DNA of 64,000 nt from Segatella copri (GTDB lineage Bacteria > Bacteroidota > Bacteroidia > Bacteroidales > Bacteroidaceae). Below, piece after piece: positions 7,923 to 17,400 of this stretch. Numbering within the stretch: position 1 is the first letter of the stretch; each line of letters starts with the position of its first letter. A model generated the notes under the pieces. It saw only the letters and a program-made list of their open reading frames with translations. It was not told where the DNA came from and did no database searches. Made by a program: the position numbers and the translations under genes. Location of the stretch: assembly GCF_015074785.1 (NCBI RefSeq), contig NZ_CP042464.1, positions 806,001-870,000 on the forward strand, in the 5' to 3' direction.

Positions 7923-8429
7923 CTACTTCAAAAAGTATTCTCTTATATTATATACGCCATCCTTATCTTTCAGTAGGTCAAGGGCTAATTTGTAGGCGTA
8001 TTCTACAAGTTCTTCCTCATTTATATCAGAAAGAGATTTCTCGCCCTTTATTATGGCAATGGTCTCTCCGTGGTCGCTTATTACTTGATTCATGGCTATA
8101 TACAGCGCATAATCATTGTAATATGGCTTATCCTCCATACATAAGCCCAACTTCTCCATTTCGTCCAACCATCCTTGCATATTCCAAGTTGCTTCGGGAT
8201 TCATCTTACCGATAATATCCAAAGCCTCATTCTTGGTGAGATAGTTCTTCCATTTGATGGCGCAGAGCTTATCAAGATACTCTTGCGCCAACTCTGGGTG
8301 TTTGGCTGCCATATCCTGCATCATGCAACGCATGGTGTCTCCGAATGTGTGCATATACTTTACGTTGGTTGATGAAGCCATCATTCCATACAGCTCATCA
8401 AATTTACTCATAATCTCTTTTGCTTCCAT
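7923..8429 (-). CDS. Conserved late phage protein, unknown function
   Basis: This is a 168-residue acidic, helical protein without signal or membrane segments. The central block (YLTKNEALDIIGKMNPEATW, then WLDEMEKLG) looks conserved-domain-like, and I recall similar proteins near lysis genes of Bacteroides phages, but I cannot name the function. It is the last gene of a three-gene set (8442, 8870) before a terminator. Confidence 0.7.
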   Translation of the reverse strand: MEAKEIMSKFDELYGMMASSTNVKYMHTFGDTMRCMMQDMAAKHPELAQEYLDKLCAIKWKNYLTKNEALDIIGKMNPEATWNMQGWLDEMEKLGLCMEDKPYYNDYALYIAMNQVISDHGETIAIIKGEKSLSDINEEELVEYAYKLALDLLKDKDGVYNIREYFLK

Positions 8430-8441
8430 ATCTTATATATT

Positions 8442-8873
8442 TTAACCTATTATCAAATCTTTCAACTCTACAAAATCCTCCTCTGTGAAGTTGATGCTTC
8501 GCTTGCTTCCAAAGAGGATAGCGGTTGCAATTCCATCCGGCAGGTCAATAGACACAACGCCTTTATCGATATGTCCGTGAATAAAACCTACATCGAATTT
8601 GTAATCTTCCACGGATTTTAGCATCTGCATCATATCTTCAAATATCGTGTTGGCATCTATGTTTCCGTTCTCATCGGCGATGAATAGGGTAGCGTTGTCA
8701 ATGCTCTTGCCCCAACTATCCTTGTGCTTGGCGATGATGTTGTGCGCCGCACGTTTCATGTACACTGATGGTATGGCGAGCATCTGGTTAGCCTTAACCA
8801 TATCGTCTATTCTAGCATCTGCCCACAAATCAAGCGATGTAAGCAGTTTCTCTTTCAATTCTGTTACGTTCAT
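8442..8873 (-). CDS. Conserved late phage protein, unknown function
   Basis: The 143-residue protein is mixed alpha/beta. Its N-terminal helices (VTELKEKLLTSLDLWADARI) are followed by a strand-rich half ending in FTEEDFVELKDLIIG. No motif is recognised. It overlaps the gene at 8870 by 4 bp (ATGA) and precedes the 7923 gene by 12 bp, so the three are one translation-coupled unit. Confidence 0.7.
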   Translation of the reverse strand: MNVTELKEKLLTSLDLWADARIDDMVKANQMLAIPSVYMKRAAHNIIAKHKDSWGKSIDNATLFIADENGNIDANTIFEDMMQMLKSVEDYKFDVGFIHGHIDKGVVSIDLPDGIATAILFGSKRSINFTEEDFVELKDLIIG

Positions 8874-9370
8874 TTCTTAGTTCCTCCCTTCTTAGCTTGA
8901 TTCTGACCATTAATCATTGCGAGATAATCCTTGTATGCCATATCTGGATAATTGGTGAGGTAGTCATCAAGCAAGGCTCGCTTCTGTTCCTCCTCCTTAG
9001 CCATCTCCTTCTTTAGCTTTGTTACGATGGATAGGTGATGCTTCAAAGCCTCCTTGCCTTGCTCTGTCTGCTCTATACGAGGTCGGATAATGCGTAGTTC
9101 CTCATCTTGCACAAGCTTAGATACGTACTGCAAACTCTCCACGTATTCTTGGTTTTGTATCAAGAACTGCTTCTGAGTATCTGTAAAACTATCCTCTATC
9201 TTATCTATCTCATCGAAGAGTGGAGTAGAAGATACCTGCGTCTGCATATTGATAGATGCTCGCTTCTGTTGTATTGCTTCGTACATCTTCTGTAGCTCGG
9301 CATCCATCATCTGCGGCTGCTGCTGATTTGTACCCATATCCAATAATGGGCTGTTACCAAAATTCATCAT
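8870..9370 (-). CDS. Coiled-coil late protein, probable virion or assembly factor
   Basis: I chose ATG 9370 (MMNFGNSPLLDMG, 166 residues); the frame extends to a TTG at 9379. The protein is Gln/Glu/Lys-rich with long helices and a lysine-rich end (KKGGTKK). The N-terminal NFGNSPLLDMG looks like a docking segment. It lies in the late operon next to a glycine-rich virion-like protein, so a minor structural or assembly role is likely but unproved. Confidence 0.65.
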   Translation of the reverse strand: MMNFGNSPLLDMGTNQQQPQMMDAELQKMYEAIQQKRASINMQTQVSSTPLFDEIDKIEDSFTDTQKQFLIQNQEYVESLQYVSKLVQDEELRIIRPRIEQTEQGKEALKHHLSIVTKLKKEMAKEEEQKRALLDDYLTNYPDMAYKDYLAMINGQNQAKKGGTKK

Positions 9371-9424
9371 AACAATCAAATATCTTTAAAGTTGGTGATA
9401 TATTATAGAGAGGTGAGAGGGCAT

Positions 9425-9465
9425 CCACCAACGAGGGCAAACGCCCCTCACCAACTCATTTTTTC
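9425..9465 (-). other. Intergenic hairpin between 9370 and 9496 genes
   Basis: On the minus strand GGTGAGGGGC pairs with GCCCTCTCACC across a loop of about 20 nt that contains TTGCCCTCG. It may be an imperfect terminator or mRNA processing site. There is no clean T-run. Confidence 0.4.
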
Positions 9466-9495
9466 TTAGTCTTTTTTACGGACTTTCTTGCTCTG

Positions 9496-10221
9496 TTACG
9501 CTCCTGTAGTGGGAGTGGAAGGAGCAGTACCGGTACAGCAATAGCTGCCGTAGCCCGAAATTACTGGCGTAGATGGGAGTACCAACTGACCACGCAAGCA
9601 ATTGCATGTCTTTTCGTTAACGTAAGCCATCATAAGTTTCTCCTTGTAAGGAGTGAGGGCTTCCATAACGGCTACCTTCTTGTCGAGGTCGCTATACTTA
9701 GCCTGTAGTGCGTCATACTGGTCTCTCTGATTCTTGTACAAACCAAAGTCTGCATCAATCTGAGACTTGTACAAACCAAACTCAGCCTGCATTGCACGGC
9801 GGTTCTCAGCGTTGATAGCATCGTTAGCACCCTTATACATAGAGAACTTCTCTGCGATGTCAGTTTCACGCATAGCGTAGAACTTGTTAGCGGTGTCGAG
9901 CTTCAAACCGAACATGTCGGTAAGCAGCTTAACCTCATCAGCGCATTCCTTCTCCATTACCTGCAAGGCAGTTGGCTGATTAGCATTCGCATTTGCGCCA
10001 TAACCGTAAGCGTTGATGTTAACGTTCTCAGGCATATTGCCGCCGAGTGAACCAAACACACTGCGATTACCTCCAAATAACCAAGCACCAGCACCGAGTG
10101 CCGTGCCAATGATACCAAGGGTAAGACCAGCATTTCCTGTTGCCTTAGAAGCATAATCATCGTGCTTCTTTCCCTCTTCGTAGATTTTCTTCTCTACGAC
10201 CTTTGCATCTGTCATTTCCAT
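9496..10221 (-). CDS. Glycine-rich, helical late phage protein
   Basis: The 241-residue protein has a glycine-rich hydrophobic segment (about 27-60, GNAGLTLGIIGTALGAGAWLF), an Asn/Ala/Tyr-rich linker and a long amphipathic helix containing two near-repeats, FGLYKSQIDADFGLYKNQRD. Two CxC/CC motifs (TCNC and YCC) lie near the C-terminus. This layout recurs in Bacteroidetes siphophages but its role is unknown; membrane insertion or virion association is plausible. The gene has its own promoter. Confidence 0.72.
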   Translation of the reverse strand: MEMTDAKVVEKKIYEEGKKHDDYASKATGNAGLTLGIIGTALGAGAWLFGGNRSVFGSLGGNMPENVNINAYGYGANANANQPTALQVMEKECADEVKLLTDMFGLKLDTANKFYAMRETDIAEKFSMYKGANDAINAENRRAMQAEFGLYKSQIDADFGLYKNQRDQYDALQAKYSDLDKKVAVMEALTPYKEKLMMAYVNEKTCNCLRGQLVLPSTPVISGYGSYCCTGTAPSTPTTGA

Positions 10222-10278
10222 AATACAATCTTTTGAAATCCTTAATATTAACTAACACTATGTAATCGATTACGGATG

Positions 10279-10307
10279 CAAAGGTACAAAGAACATAGAA
10301 GAGCAAA
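10279..10307 (-). promoter_or_regulatory. Late promoter for the 9496-10221 gene
   Basis: On the minus strand the -7 box is TACCTTTG (10286-10279), followed by CATCCG. A TTTG lies 17 nt upstream (10307-10304), 3 nt short of the usual spacing. Clear box, moderate -33. Confidence 0.6.
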
Positions 10308-10465
10308 TATAACTCTATCACACTTTCTTTTAGTGGTTGATTATCAATGATTTAAGCTGATAGTAGGTAGTATCATATATTGTTATGTATAATTTAAGGC
10401 AAAAAGTGCGTATATTTTTCGGGGAAATATGTGTGTTTTTGTCTATTATATTGCACCAAATAAAA

Positions 10466-10491
10466 AAGAGAGGCAATCACTTACCTCTCTT
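10466..10491 (-). terminator. Intrinsic terminator of the candidate small RNA
   Basis: Arms AAGAGAGG and CCTCTCTT are perfectly complementary over 8 bp with a 10-nt loop, and on the minus strand the stem runs into TTTTATTTGG. This is a textbook rho-independent terminator pointing left. Confidence 0.82.
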
Positions 10492-10547
10492 ACTCAACTT
10501 GTAAGGAACACTTACATGTTCAACTATTAGGATAGAAGTAGAAACAA

Positions 10548-10583
10548 ATTTCCCCTATACTACGCCAATAGTACAGGGGAAAT
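10548..10583 (-). other. 15-bp hairpin inside the candidate small RNA
   Basis: Arms 10548-10562 and 10569-10583 pair fully in the minus-strand RNA (one G-U) around a 6-nt loop, TTGGCG. No T-run follows, so it is a structural element rather than a terminator. Confidence 0.7.
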
Positions 10584-10639
10584 ATCACATTTCTGCTCGG
10601 AAATGCGATGCTCAAATATGCGATGCTCAAAAAGCATTG

Positions 10640-10671
10640 CAAAGATAGACAATAATTCCGAAACCACCAAA
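10640..10671 (-). promoter_or_regulatory. Consensus promoter driving the candidate small RNA
   Basis: TTTG (10671-10668), a 20-nt spacer and TATCTTTG (10647-10640) on the minus strand match the Bacteroidetes consensus exactly. Confidence 0.75.
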
Positions 10672-10681
10672 TTTTTCGTCA

Positions 10682-10879
10682 TTAATCTGTTAGATACAGA
10701 TACAATCCTTCCCCGAACCACATGATTAATATCATAGTTGACATCGTAACCCAAGTCAAGAAGTACTTATCGACCTTCTTATACTCGTAAGAATAGTATA
10801 AATATGCGATGAACGTGCTATTTATTATTGCTAACATCGCTACTATAATCAAAGTACAAAACATATAATCCATACTCAT
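10682..10879 (-). CDS. Small two-helix membrane protein
   Basis: The 65-residue protein has two hydrophobic helices (about 5-30 and 41-60) joined by a charged loop, YEYKKVDK. The function is unknown. In the late region it could be an accessory lysis or exclusion protein, but nothing specific supports that. Confidence 0.55.
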   Translation of the reverse strand: MSMDYMFCTLIIVAMLAIINSTFIAYLYYSYEYKKVDKYFLTWVTMSTMILIMWFGEGLYLYLTD

Positions 10880-10917
10880 ATATGCTCGCTTGACCGTGCT
10901 GCGATAGGGCTTATACG

Positions 10918-11259
10918 TTATGATTTTCTCTTACTCTTAATGAAGTGAAGAATATCCCACTTCTTCCAATATCTCGTATGCCCTCGTTTCTTACACTCGC
11001 CATTCGGAATATCGCCTCTAGCAACCATACGATTGAGTGTAGCATCAGAAACGTGAAGTTTCTCCTTGACTTCCTCGGTAGATAGCATCGGGTTGAGCAT
11101 ATCGGGGATGATGTCGCATAGTCTATCCAAGTCATCATCGCTCATTCCGCAGGCGGTAATTTTCTCACCATTTCGCTGTTGCTCGTCTGCCTTGAAACAA
11201 GCATCACTGAGCGACTTTAAAGCCGTGCCGAGTATCTTATAATTCAATATCTTTCCCAT
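10918..11259 (-). CDS. MerR/excisionase-type HTH protein in late operon
   Basis: The 113-residue protein has a helical N-terminus and a C-terminal DNA-binding motif, LSTEEVKEKLHVSDATLNRM, followed by the wing VARGDIPNGECKKRGHTRYW. This is the helix_turn_helix_17 type common in Bacteroidetes mobile elements. A DNA-binding protein between tail and lysis genes could regulate late transcription (inference). It starts three bases after the upstream membrane-protein gene ends. Confidence 0.72.
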   Translation of the reverse strand: MGKILNYKILGTALKSLSDACFKADEQQRNGEKITACGMSDDDLDRLCDIIPDMLNPMLSTEEVKEKLHVSDATLNRMVARGDIPNGECKKRGHTRYWKKWDILHFIKSKRKS

Positions 11260-11262
11260 ATC

Positions 11263-11814
11263 TTATGCACAAATTTTACGTCCTAGTTTCGTATCATTAA
11301 CAAACATTCTAGCAAAGCTATACAAATAGAATATAGTTGTCACGACCATGACCGTAAAGCAGGAATCCACCATATCTTTAGTTGTGTACCAACTCCACTC
11401 TACAATATGAGCCGCATTGATGCCTAAGTAGTACATAAATGGAATGCGATACCACTGGCACAAGAAGAAAAATCTACTTGCCAGTATCGTCACCATCGGC
11501 AGGACGTAAACCATGAAATAAATAAAGATATAGCAAGGCATATTTTCATTATATGGGATAAACATCTCACGTGGATGCTGAGAGAACTCCCAAATGCCGT
11601 ATGCGTGGAAGAACATAATAATGATAGGCACATACTTGCAGAACCAGCGGAAGAACTTTAATATTCTCCTGCTATACCGATTACCATGCTTCTTAAGCAT
11701 ATCCATCAGCTCCGTCACATCAATGTCCTTTATCAACCGTTGGACTTCGGCTTCTTGTTCTAGTGTCATATTAATAAACCTCCTTTTGTCTATAGCTAAT
11801 TGTTCATAATTCAT
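11263..11814 (-). CDS. Polytopic membrane protein, unknown function
   Basis: The 183-residue protein has a soluble N-terminal 50 residues, then about four transmembrane segments (for example VPIIIMFFHAYGIW, IFIYFMVYVLPMVTIL and FTVMVVTTIFYLYSF). It has its own promoter and is followed by an HTH gene. A role in exclusion or lysis control is possible; no family is recognised. Confidence 0.65.
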   Translation of the reverse strand: MNYEQLAIDKRRFINMTLEQEAEVQRLIKDIDVTELMDMLKKHGNRYSRRILKFFRWFCKYVPIIIMFFHAYGIWEFSQHPREMFIPYNENMPCYIFIYFMVYVLPMVTILASRFFFLCQWYRIPFMYYLGINAAHIVEWSWYTTKDMVDSCFTVMVVTTIFYLYSFARMFVNDTKLGRKICA

Positions 11815-11836
11815 TGATTTAAATTAAATGATGTTG

Positions 11837-11844
11837 CAAAGATA
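11837..11844 (-). promoter_or_regulatory. Promoter -7 box for 11814 gene
   Basis: TATCTTTG on the minus strand (11844-11837), followed by CAACATC and the ATG at 11814. No good -33 at the standard spacing. Confidence 0.5.
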
Positions 11845-11931
11845 CACTCTTTTGCACAAAACCAGCGAAAATGAGAATATTTCTGTGTTAAACTTTATAA
11901 AAAGTAACAATCTGAAAGTAGATGGCTACAA

Positions 11932-11975
11932 AAATAGCGTTAGAACGGCTTTCTTGCCTAATTCTAACGCTATTT
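11932..11975. terminator. Strong bidirectional hairpin terminator
   Basis: Fourteen perfectly complementary bases at 11932-11945 and 11962-11975 (AAATAGCGTTAGAA and its complement) enclose a 16-nt loop. It follows the stop of the 11996-12460 gene, and A/T runs at both ends suit termination in either direction. Confidence 0.85.
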
Positions 11976-11995
11976 CTATATCTACTTATCAGTGT

Positions 11996-12460
11996 TTATC
12001 CTATCACAACATCAAGGGTCTCCATATCAGCGAACTTCAAGCCGCAATCTTTCGCTGCCTTGAACAACTCCTTCTCGTCAACTGCCTCGATGGCTACCTC
12101 TACCTCCTTGTCGGCAAGTTCCTTGAAGTACTTCTCGGTCTTCTGCTTCTGATTGAAGAAGTACTCATTGACCTCAGCGAACTTGGCTGAATCGTCCTTG
12201 GTGTATTCGTAGCCTTCATCGGCGTGCTTCTGCTCCAACTGCTGGCACTCCTGAAGCTTGCACTGCATCTCCTCGAACTTATCGTCCTTCAAGCTCTGCT
12301 GCGCTTCCTCCACATCCTTGTCGTAGGTATCGGCTACTTGGCGCAGTGCCTTCATGTTTTTCCAAACTCGCATAGCGGCATCATCGCTCATTGATGATGT
12401 CTTCAATGCCTTCAATGTTCTGTAGGCATCAACTGCCTCAATTGTCTTAATCTTTTTCAT
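11996..12460 (-). CDS. Helical late phage protein, unknown
   Basis: The 154-residue protein is almost wholly alpha-helical and acidic, with heptad-like stretches around residues 55-130 and the end DCGLKFADMETLDVVIG. It has its own promoter and terminator between the tail-tip gene and a membrane protein. I recall similar proteins in Bacteroides phages without function; a structural or assembly role is a guess. Confidence 0.68.
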   Translation of the reverse strand: MKKIKTIEAVDAYRTLKALKTSSMSDDAAMRVWKNMKALRQVADTYDKDVEEAQQSLKDDKFEEMQCKLQECQQLEQKHADEGYEYTKDDSAKFAEVNEYFFNQKQKTEKYFKELADKEVEVAIEAVDEKELFKAAKDCGLKFADMETLDVVIG

Positions 12461-12537
12461 AATTGTTTCTTTATTTTTATGTTATACAATATTCTTCGCC
12501 AGATTGCCATAGCAGAATACCTTTCCTATTAACAGTG

Positions 12538-12568
12538 CAAAGTTAAGAAAATAATTCCGAATAACAAT
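12538..12568 (-). promoter_or_regulatory. Late promoter for 11996-12460 gene
   Basis: On the minus strand TAACTTTG (12545-12538) with ATTG 19 nt upstream (12568-12565). A fair match to the Bacteroidetes consensus. Confidence 0.5.
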
Positions 12569-12713
12569 GCAGGAGGAGCAAAATTTACGAATTTTAAAAA
12601 TCAGCTTCCCCACGTTTGGTAATCACTAGGTCGCAACGTGTCTGCTTTCTCGGTGAGAACGTAAACCACAAATACATTTCTAGCATATTTGTTATATTAA
12701 GAACATCTGCTTT

Positions 12714-14000
12714 TTAATGCATAATATAACTACCACCTGGAGGAACTTGTTTCCATCCACCATCTATATTAATTTCAAAAGATAATTGACATCTTTGTCC
12801 ATAATAACCTCCTTCATAAACATTATCAAATCTTATATATATATCAACATAATCTGTTCTATCACCTTCAGGAATAGTTACAGAACCTGTAATTTGACCA
12901 GAACTATTAGAAACATAACCTCTTCCGTATGTTGTCTTATTGTTACCATAACCACAAACACTTCTAAATATACCATCAGTAACTGTAAATGTAGCATCAG
13001 GAAGTTTATGTATTCTTGCTTTACAAATACAAGTACCACCAACTAATTCTCTCAACGATGAGAAATCAACAAAACCACTAGAACCACTTTTAATACTTTC
13101 CATATTAATTTGTCTAGGATAATATTTAAAAGTAATAGCACCCGGAAGAGATATAAAAATTATTTTTGTATTATCATATAAAGTTGCATTACGAGTATAT
13201 GCTAAAAAAGGCACAATATCAATAAACTTATCTCCACTGCCTATATCAAAAGTTATTTCTTTACTAGCGTATACATAATCTGTTGGTTTTTTGCAATTAC
13301 CGACATAATAATTTTTATAAATCTTATCATTAACATTATATGGTGAATCATAACGAATTTGAATCCAAAAAGACCAACCTAAATATAAATCAGGTATTAT
13401 ATCATCCATAGTAACATTTGTATTATAATCCACATTTGTTTTCTTATATAGAATACAATTAAATTTAGGAGTTGAAGAATAATAAATTTCAACGTTATGA
13501 AATTGAGGAATAGAAGTCAGAAATACATTACTTATTGCTTTACTACTATAGTTTCTAAAATCACTTAATCTATAAGGAGAATTAGCACCACCTTTTGGAA
13601 AATGTTTTCCTGATACACTTGTACTTGTGTTATCATGAATATAACCATTATTACCATATACATTATCTTTATAAAGATTTTTACATGCTTCAATAGCAAA
13701 ACCTTCTCCTCCATAATTATAACGTAAGTTCTTATAAGTGTCCATAGGTATATTCATACCACAACGAACAACACAAGTATATCTACTATATGAAGAATTT
13801 ACTATTTCCTCAGAGTCTTCTCTAATAGGATATTCTTTAAATTCACCTTTACAACTAATAGGTTTATACTTACTCCATATATTTATATTTTCACTCTTAC
13901 AAAGAGTAGCAAGGTCATTGCTACTCTCTCCAAGAGCTCGTTTAACATCATCAATGCTAACAGGAGCACTAATAATTCCACTATCACTATTGTAAGACAT
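12714..14000 (-). CDS. Putative tail-tip / receptor-binding protein
   Basis: The 428-residue protein begins SAPVSIDDVKRALGESSNDL followed by TLCKSENINIWSKYKPI, a segment I recognise as recurrent at the start of Bacteroidetes phage tail-associated proteins. The rest is beta-rich, full of Gly, Asn, Ser and Tyr, without catalytic motifs. It is noticeably more AT-rich and Asn-rich than the neighbouring tail genes, which suggests exchange. Its position beside the giant tail fibre supports a host-recognition role; that is inference. Confidence 0.65.
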   Translation of the reverse strand: MSYNSDSGIISAPVSIDDVKRALGESSNDLATLCKSENINIWSKYKPISCKGEFKEYPIREDSEEIVNSSYSRYTCVVRCGMNIPMDTYKNLRYNYGGEGFAIEACKNLYKDNVYGNNGYIHDNTSTSVSGKHFPKGGANSPYRLSDFRNYSSKAISNVFLTSIPQFHNVEIYYSSTPKFNCILYKKTNVDYNTNVTMDDIIPDLYLGWSFWIQIRYDSPYNVNDKIYKNYYVGNCKKPTDYVYASKEITFDIGSGDKFIDIVPFLAYTRNATLYDNTKIIFISLPGAITFKYYPRQINMESIKSGSSGFVDFSSLRELVGGTCICKARIHKLPDATFTVTDGIFRSVCGYGNNKTTYGRGYVSNSSGQITGSVTIPEGDRTDYVDIYIRFDNVYEGGYYGQRCQLSFEINIDGGWKQVPPGGSYIMH

Positions 14001-14005
14001 AATCT

Positions 14006-14083
14006 TTATTTTTTTAAATATTCAACTTCATTTTCTAATTCTGTTACAACTCGCTCTACTGTTACATTGAACACTTTCGCAAG
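14006..14083 (-). pseudogene. Possible remnant reading LAKVFNVTVERVV...
   Basis: One minus-strand frame between a TAG and a TAA encodes LAKVFNVTVERVVTELENEV, which looks like the end of a helix-turn-helix protein, but there is no ATG and the frame is closed directly upstream. It may be a degraded gene end. Evidence is slight. Confidence 0.25.
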
Positions 14084-14179
14084 CTATAATATAAATCGTT
14101 CCATACGCTAATCTTTAGAACTTAAAACACTAGGCAAGGCAGCTCTATAAGAGCCACCCTGCGTTAATGCTCACGATAC

Positions 14180-14485
14180 CTACTCTGCTGCCTCGCTTGC
14201 CATATTAGCGGCGATAGCGGAATTAACCTCCTTAATCAATGCAGATACCTCACTGAGCTTGCTCTGCGGAACACCGCTGATGTTGTAGGTCAGCTCGCTG
14301 CCGTTGTAGCTTGCGTTCGCGTTGCCGAGATAGTTACCATTGGTATCTGCGTAGATACTCATATTGATGCTGTCGATGTTGCCACCCGTCTTGTCAACAT
14401 TGTAGGTGATTTCTACTCGATAGCCGCCCTTGGTATAAGTGGCGGTTGTCTGTTCACTCTTCTTGTTAATTTTTAAATTCTCCAT
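14180..14485 (-). CDS. Small tail-region protein
   Basis: The 101-residue protein is beta-rich (alternating polar/hydrophobic, INMSIYADTNGNYLGNANAS) with a C-terminal helix ending EVNSAIAANMASEAAE. It follows the giant tail gene by 9 bp on the minus strand. It could be a small tail-tip subunit or chaperone; the function is unknown. Confidence 0.65.
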   Translation of the reverse strand: MENLKINKKSEQTTATYTKGGYRVEITYNVDKTGGNIDSINMSIYADTNGNYLGNANASYNGSELTYNISGVPQSKLSEVSALIKEVNSAIAANMASEAAE

Positions 14486-14493
14486 TTTCTAAT

Positions 14494-17400
14494 CTAATTT
14501 AATGAATTAATATTCTTGTTATCTAATCTCTTCTTGTTGCAGTCTTCCTTATCTCCACTCAATCGCAGAACCTCTGATTCAAGGAAGACCACCCGAGCCT
14601 TCAACCTGCTGACCTCATCGCCCACCTGCTCGATAGCACCGAATGCCGTTGCAATCAGCTTCGGAGACCAGTAGTTAATCTTGTAGTAGCCCTTCTCGTC
14701 AGTCTCCACGATGTCCTTTAAGTGAGGGTTGCACAAGACGTGTTGGGCAATCCAACCGATAGACCTTGTGTTGTCCTTCTTCCAAGCAAAGCTGAACGTG
14801 CCACCCATTGCCTTGATGATACCCAAGTAGTCCAACTTCCGCAAATCCTGCTTCAAGCGGATGTCAGAAGATTGATAAGCTGTAACTCCACCTTTAGCAA
14901 GAATGCTATTAGGGAAGTAAGTATTCATATTATAATCAAAGTTATATATATGACCTGTATGCCCCATAAATCTATCAGTAGGAAATGAATACTTAGTAAA
15001 AGCAAATATTCGTATTTTATTTATTGAAGCATTTCGTAATGCAGTAGTATTTTGGTCATGTTTAAATCTAAAACGAATATATCTTCTATCATCATTTCCT
15101 ACACCAACAGCCGTATTACCATTAGATAAATTTATATAATTAAACTGATTCCATCCGGTCATATATTTAATATAAGTATTGACTATAACACCTTTACTAT
15201 TTAAATATTCTACAGTACAAGTAACACCAACACCTTGTCCTATATCAACACAAGCAAAATATACTTGAGAATAACAAGAATTAGGAATGTCAAACGAAAA
15301 CATTAATTCGTTCTTTTTTATTTGAGCTAACTTTTCAGCATCAGTATTACCAGTAATAACATTTCTACCTAAGTATAAACTATCAACACCTGCAACATTC
15401 GCATACGCCTTAAATTTAGTATCATTTGAAATATTATAATTAGTCCAATTTCTACCGTTATCATTAGTATAAACTATAGAAAGATTATCGACTGGTATAC
15501 TATCAGTAATAGCAGTAATTCCAGAACATAAAGCATCAGCTGAAACATAACAACCCGCTCCTTTCTTATTAACGTCATAATCTGTAGGTAATATACCTTT
15601 ATTATTTATTAAACCGTTAACTGATAAATTACCAGCAATAACAGCATTTTTACTAACACTAATACTATCACAACTAATAACATCATTAACAGTAAGACTT
15701 TTAAACGTAGCACTACCGAATTGTGTTATGTTCCAATAACTACTATTTACTTGACTACACATGTCTTGAACTTTCACAAAACCAGAATTATTAGCATTAC
15801 CTAAATATAAATCACCACCACTACCTCCAATTCTAGCTCCACCATCAGGAGTTATAGTTGTAATACCTGGAAATTTAAGTGTACCATTACTTTGTGCACT
15901 ATTAGCATTAAACACAGAATTATCAGCTATACCAAGATAAATAGTTTTATTAGAATGAGTATATTTAAGTCCAGCCCATTGATTCCAATCCCAAGCAGTT
16001 TCACCAAAACGAATAGCCGCACCTGTGTTGAAAATAACTTGCGCATCAATGGCACTAATAGGAGTTAACTTGTTGCCAATCTTAAGCGCACCATTCTGCA
16101 AGGTGGTACTGATGGTGTTGCTTGCGCTGATGGTGGTCGCACCGCTCAAAGCACCGCTCACGTTAGCCGTTCCGTTGAACGACTGTCCCCAGATGGTTCT
16201 TGCCGTTACAAGTTGGTCTGCTTGATTCACGATGCCAATTCTCGTAGCACCATCAAGCAAGGTGTAAGGGCTATCCCCTGTGGTTGCTGGCAAGCTTTGA
16301 GCCGCAGAGAACGATATATTTGTCACCAAAGTTCCTTGGCTTGTGAAATCGGCAGACGTGCGTCCTGTCTTCTTGATGATTGTGTAAGACAGACTTCCAT
16401 ATTGACGTTGGCAATTTCCCCAAAGTTGAACATTGCCAGTTGCATTGTTGTAGTACACACGCAACCTTGAAGACATGTTTCCAACCAACTCACGCAAGGA
16501 TATGATAAAGTTGTATGCCCCAGAGTCCTTCGCTCCATTCTGACGGATTCTCAACACGACAACCGAAAAGGTATCGTTAAATCCGTTGGAGAAGAGGAAC
16601 GTGAAATTTCTATCATCATATTGGTTGCCTGTGACGGTAATGTCAAACAACTTCGCCCAATAGTGGGAAAGGCTTGCGGTGTTGCTGTTTACCGCTCCCG
16701 ACCATACGATGTTGTTTTTGTGCCAACCATCGAGCAAATCCGCATTGAGGTTTGTCCATTGTGCGGTAGTCGAAGCTATGTGATTCGAGCCGTTGTAACC
16801 GAATTGCATACCTCCCTTGCCGAACTTCACCATTCCTGCGTTGTTGTTGCCAACGCCCATCAAGCCGATAGTGTTGCCAATGTTACAATCACCTATGTAG
16901 CAATCATCGCCAATGCGCAATCCATTGTAAGCACCATTCAATGCGCTTGCCACAATCTTAAGCTGACCTGTGAGCGTTCCACCTGTCAAAGGCAAGTACT
17001 TTGCGGCGATGGCATCCACCTGTGACTTCGTATAAGCATCCGTAATGCCAAATCCCGACAAAGTGGTTGGCTTGTTGGTGATATAGCTCCACGCAAGGTT
17101 TCCTTGGAACGCCGTGAGTGCCTTGATGTGTGGAGCGATGAAGTAAGCATCGCCTTGGTTCGTAACGAAAGAAAGGCTTACACCTGCTCCTATAGTGTCA
17201 TGGTCAGTATAAACCAATGCAGCCGATTGAACGCCACTTGCATCAGGGTTATCGCTAGTTGAGAAAACCAATTGCGGACCGCCATCGCCATAGGACAGCT
17301 TTCCAGCCGACTTGATGTAGTTTGCATCGTTGCCATAGGTAGTTCCATAAATCACCAAGCGATTCTGCTCTGCCTTGTAACTTGTGTTGACGGTGACACT

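Larger units (their letters stand above)
10466..10635 (-). ncRNA. Candidate small RNA with own promoter and terminator
   Basis: A consensus promoter (10671-10640) is followed by about 165 nt with no plausible long gene. It contains a 15-bp hairpin (10548-10583; 6-nt loop), two copies of GAGCATCGCAT, and an intrinsic terminator (10466-10491) with a T-run on the minus strand. The single irregular pair of the 15-bp stem is G-U in the minus RNA but A-C in the plus RNA, so the stem favours the minus transcript. A 25-codon frame starting MLFEHRIFEHRI lies inside, so a leader-peptide mRNA is an alternative. Confidence 0.6.

Noticed and set aside
10560..10754. A 64-codon minus-strand frame across the candidate small RNA
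   Set aside because: It starts upstream of the promoter and crosses the -7 box and hairpin. Only its last 25 codons lie inside the predicted transcript.
12601..12713. Gap between the 11996-12460 gene promoter and the tail-tip gene
   Set aside because: I see no gene, terminator or clear repeat there.
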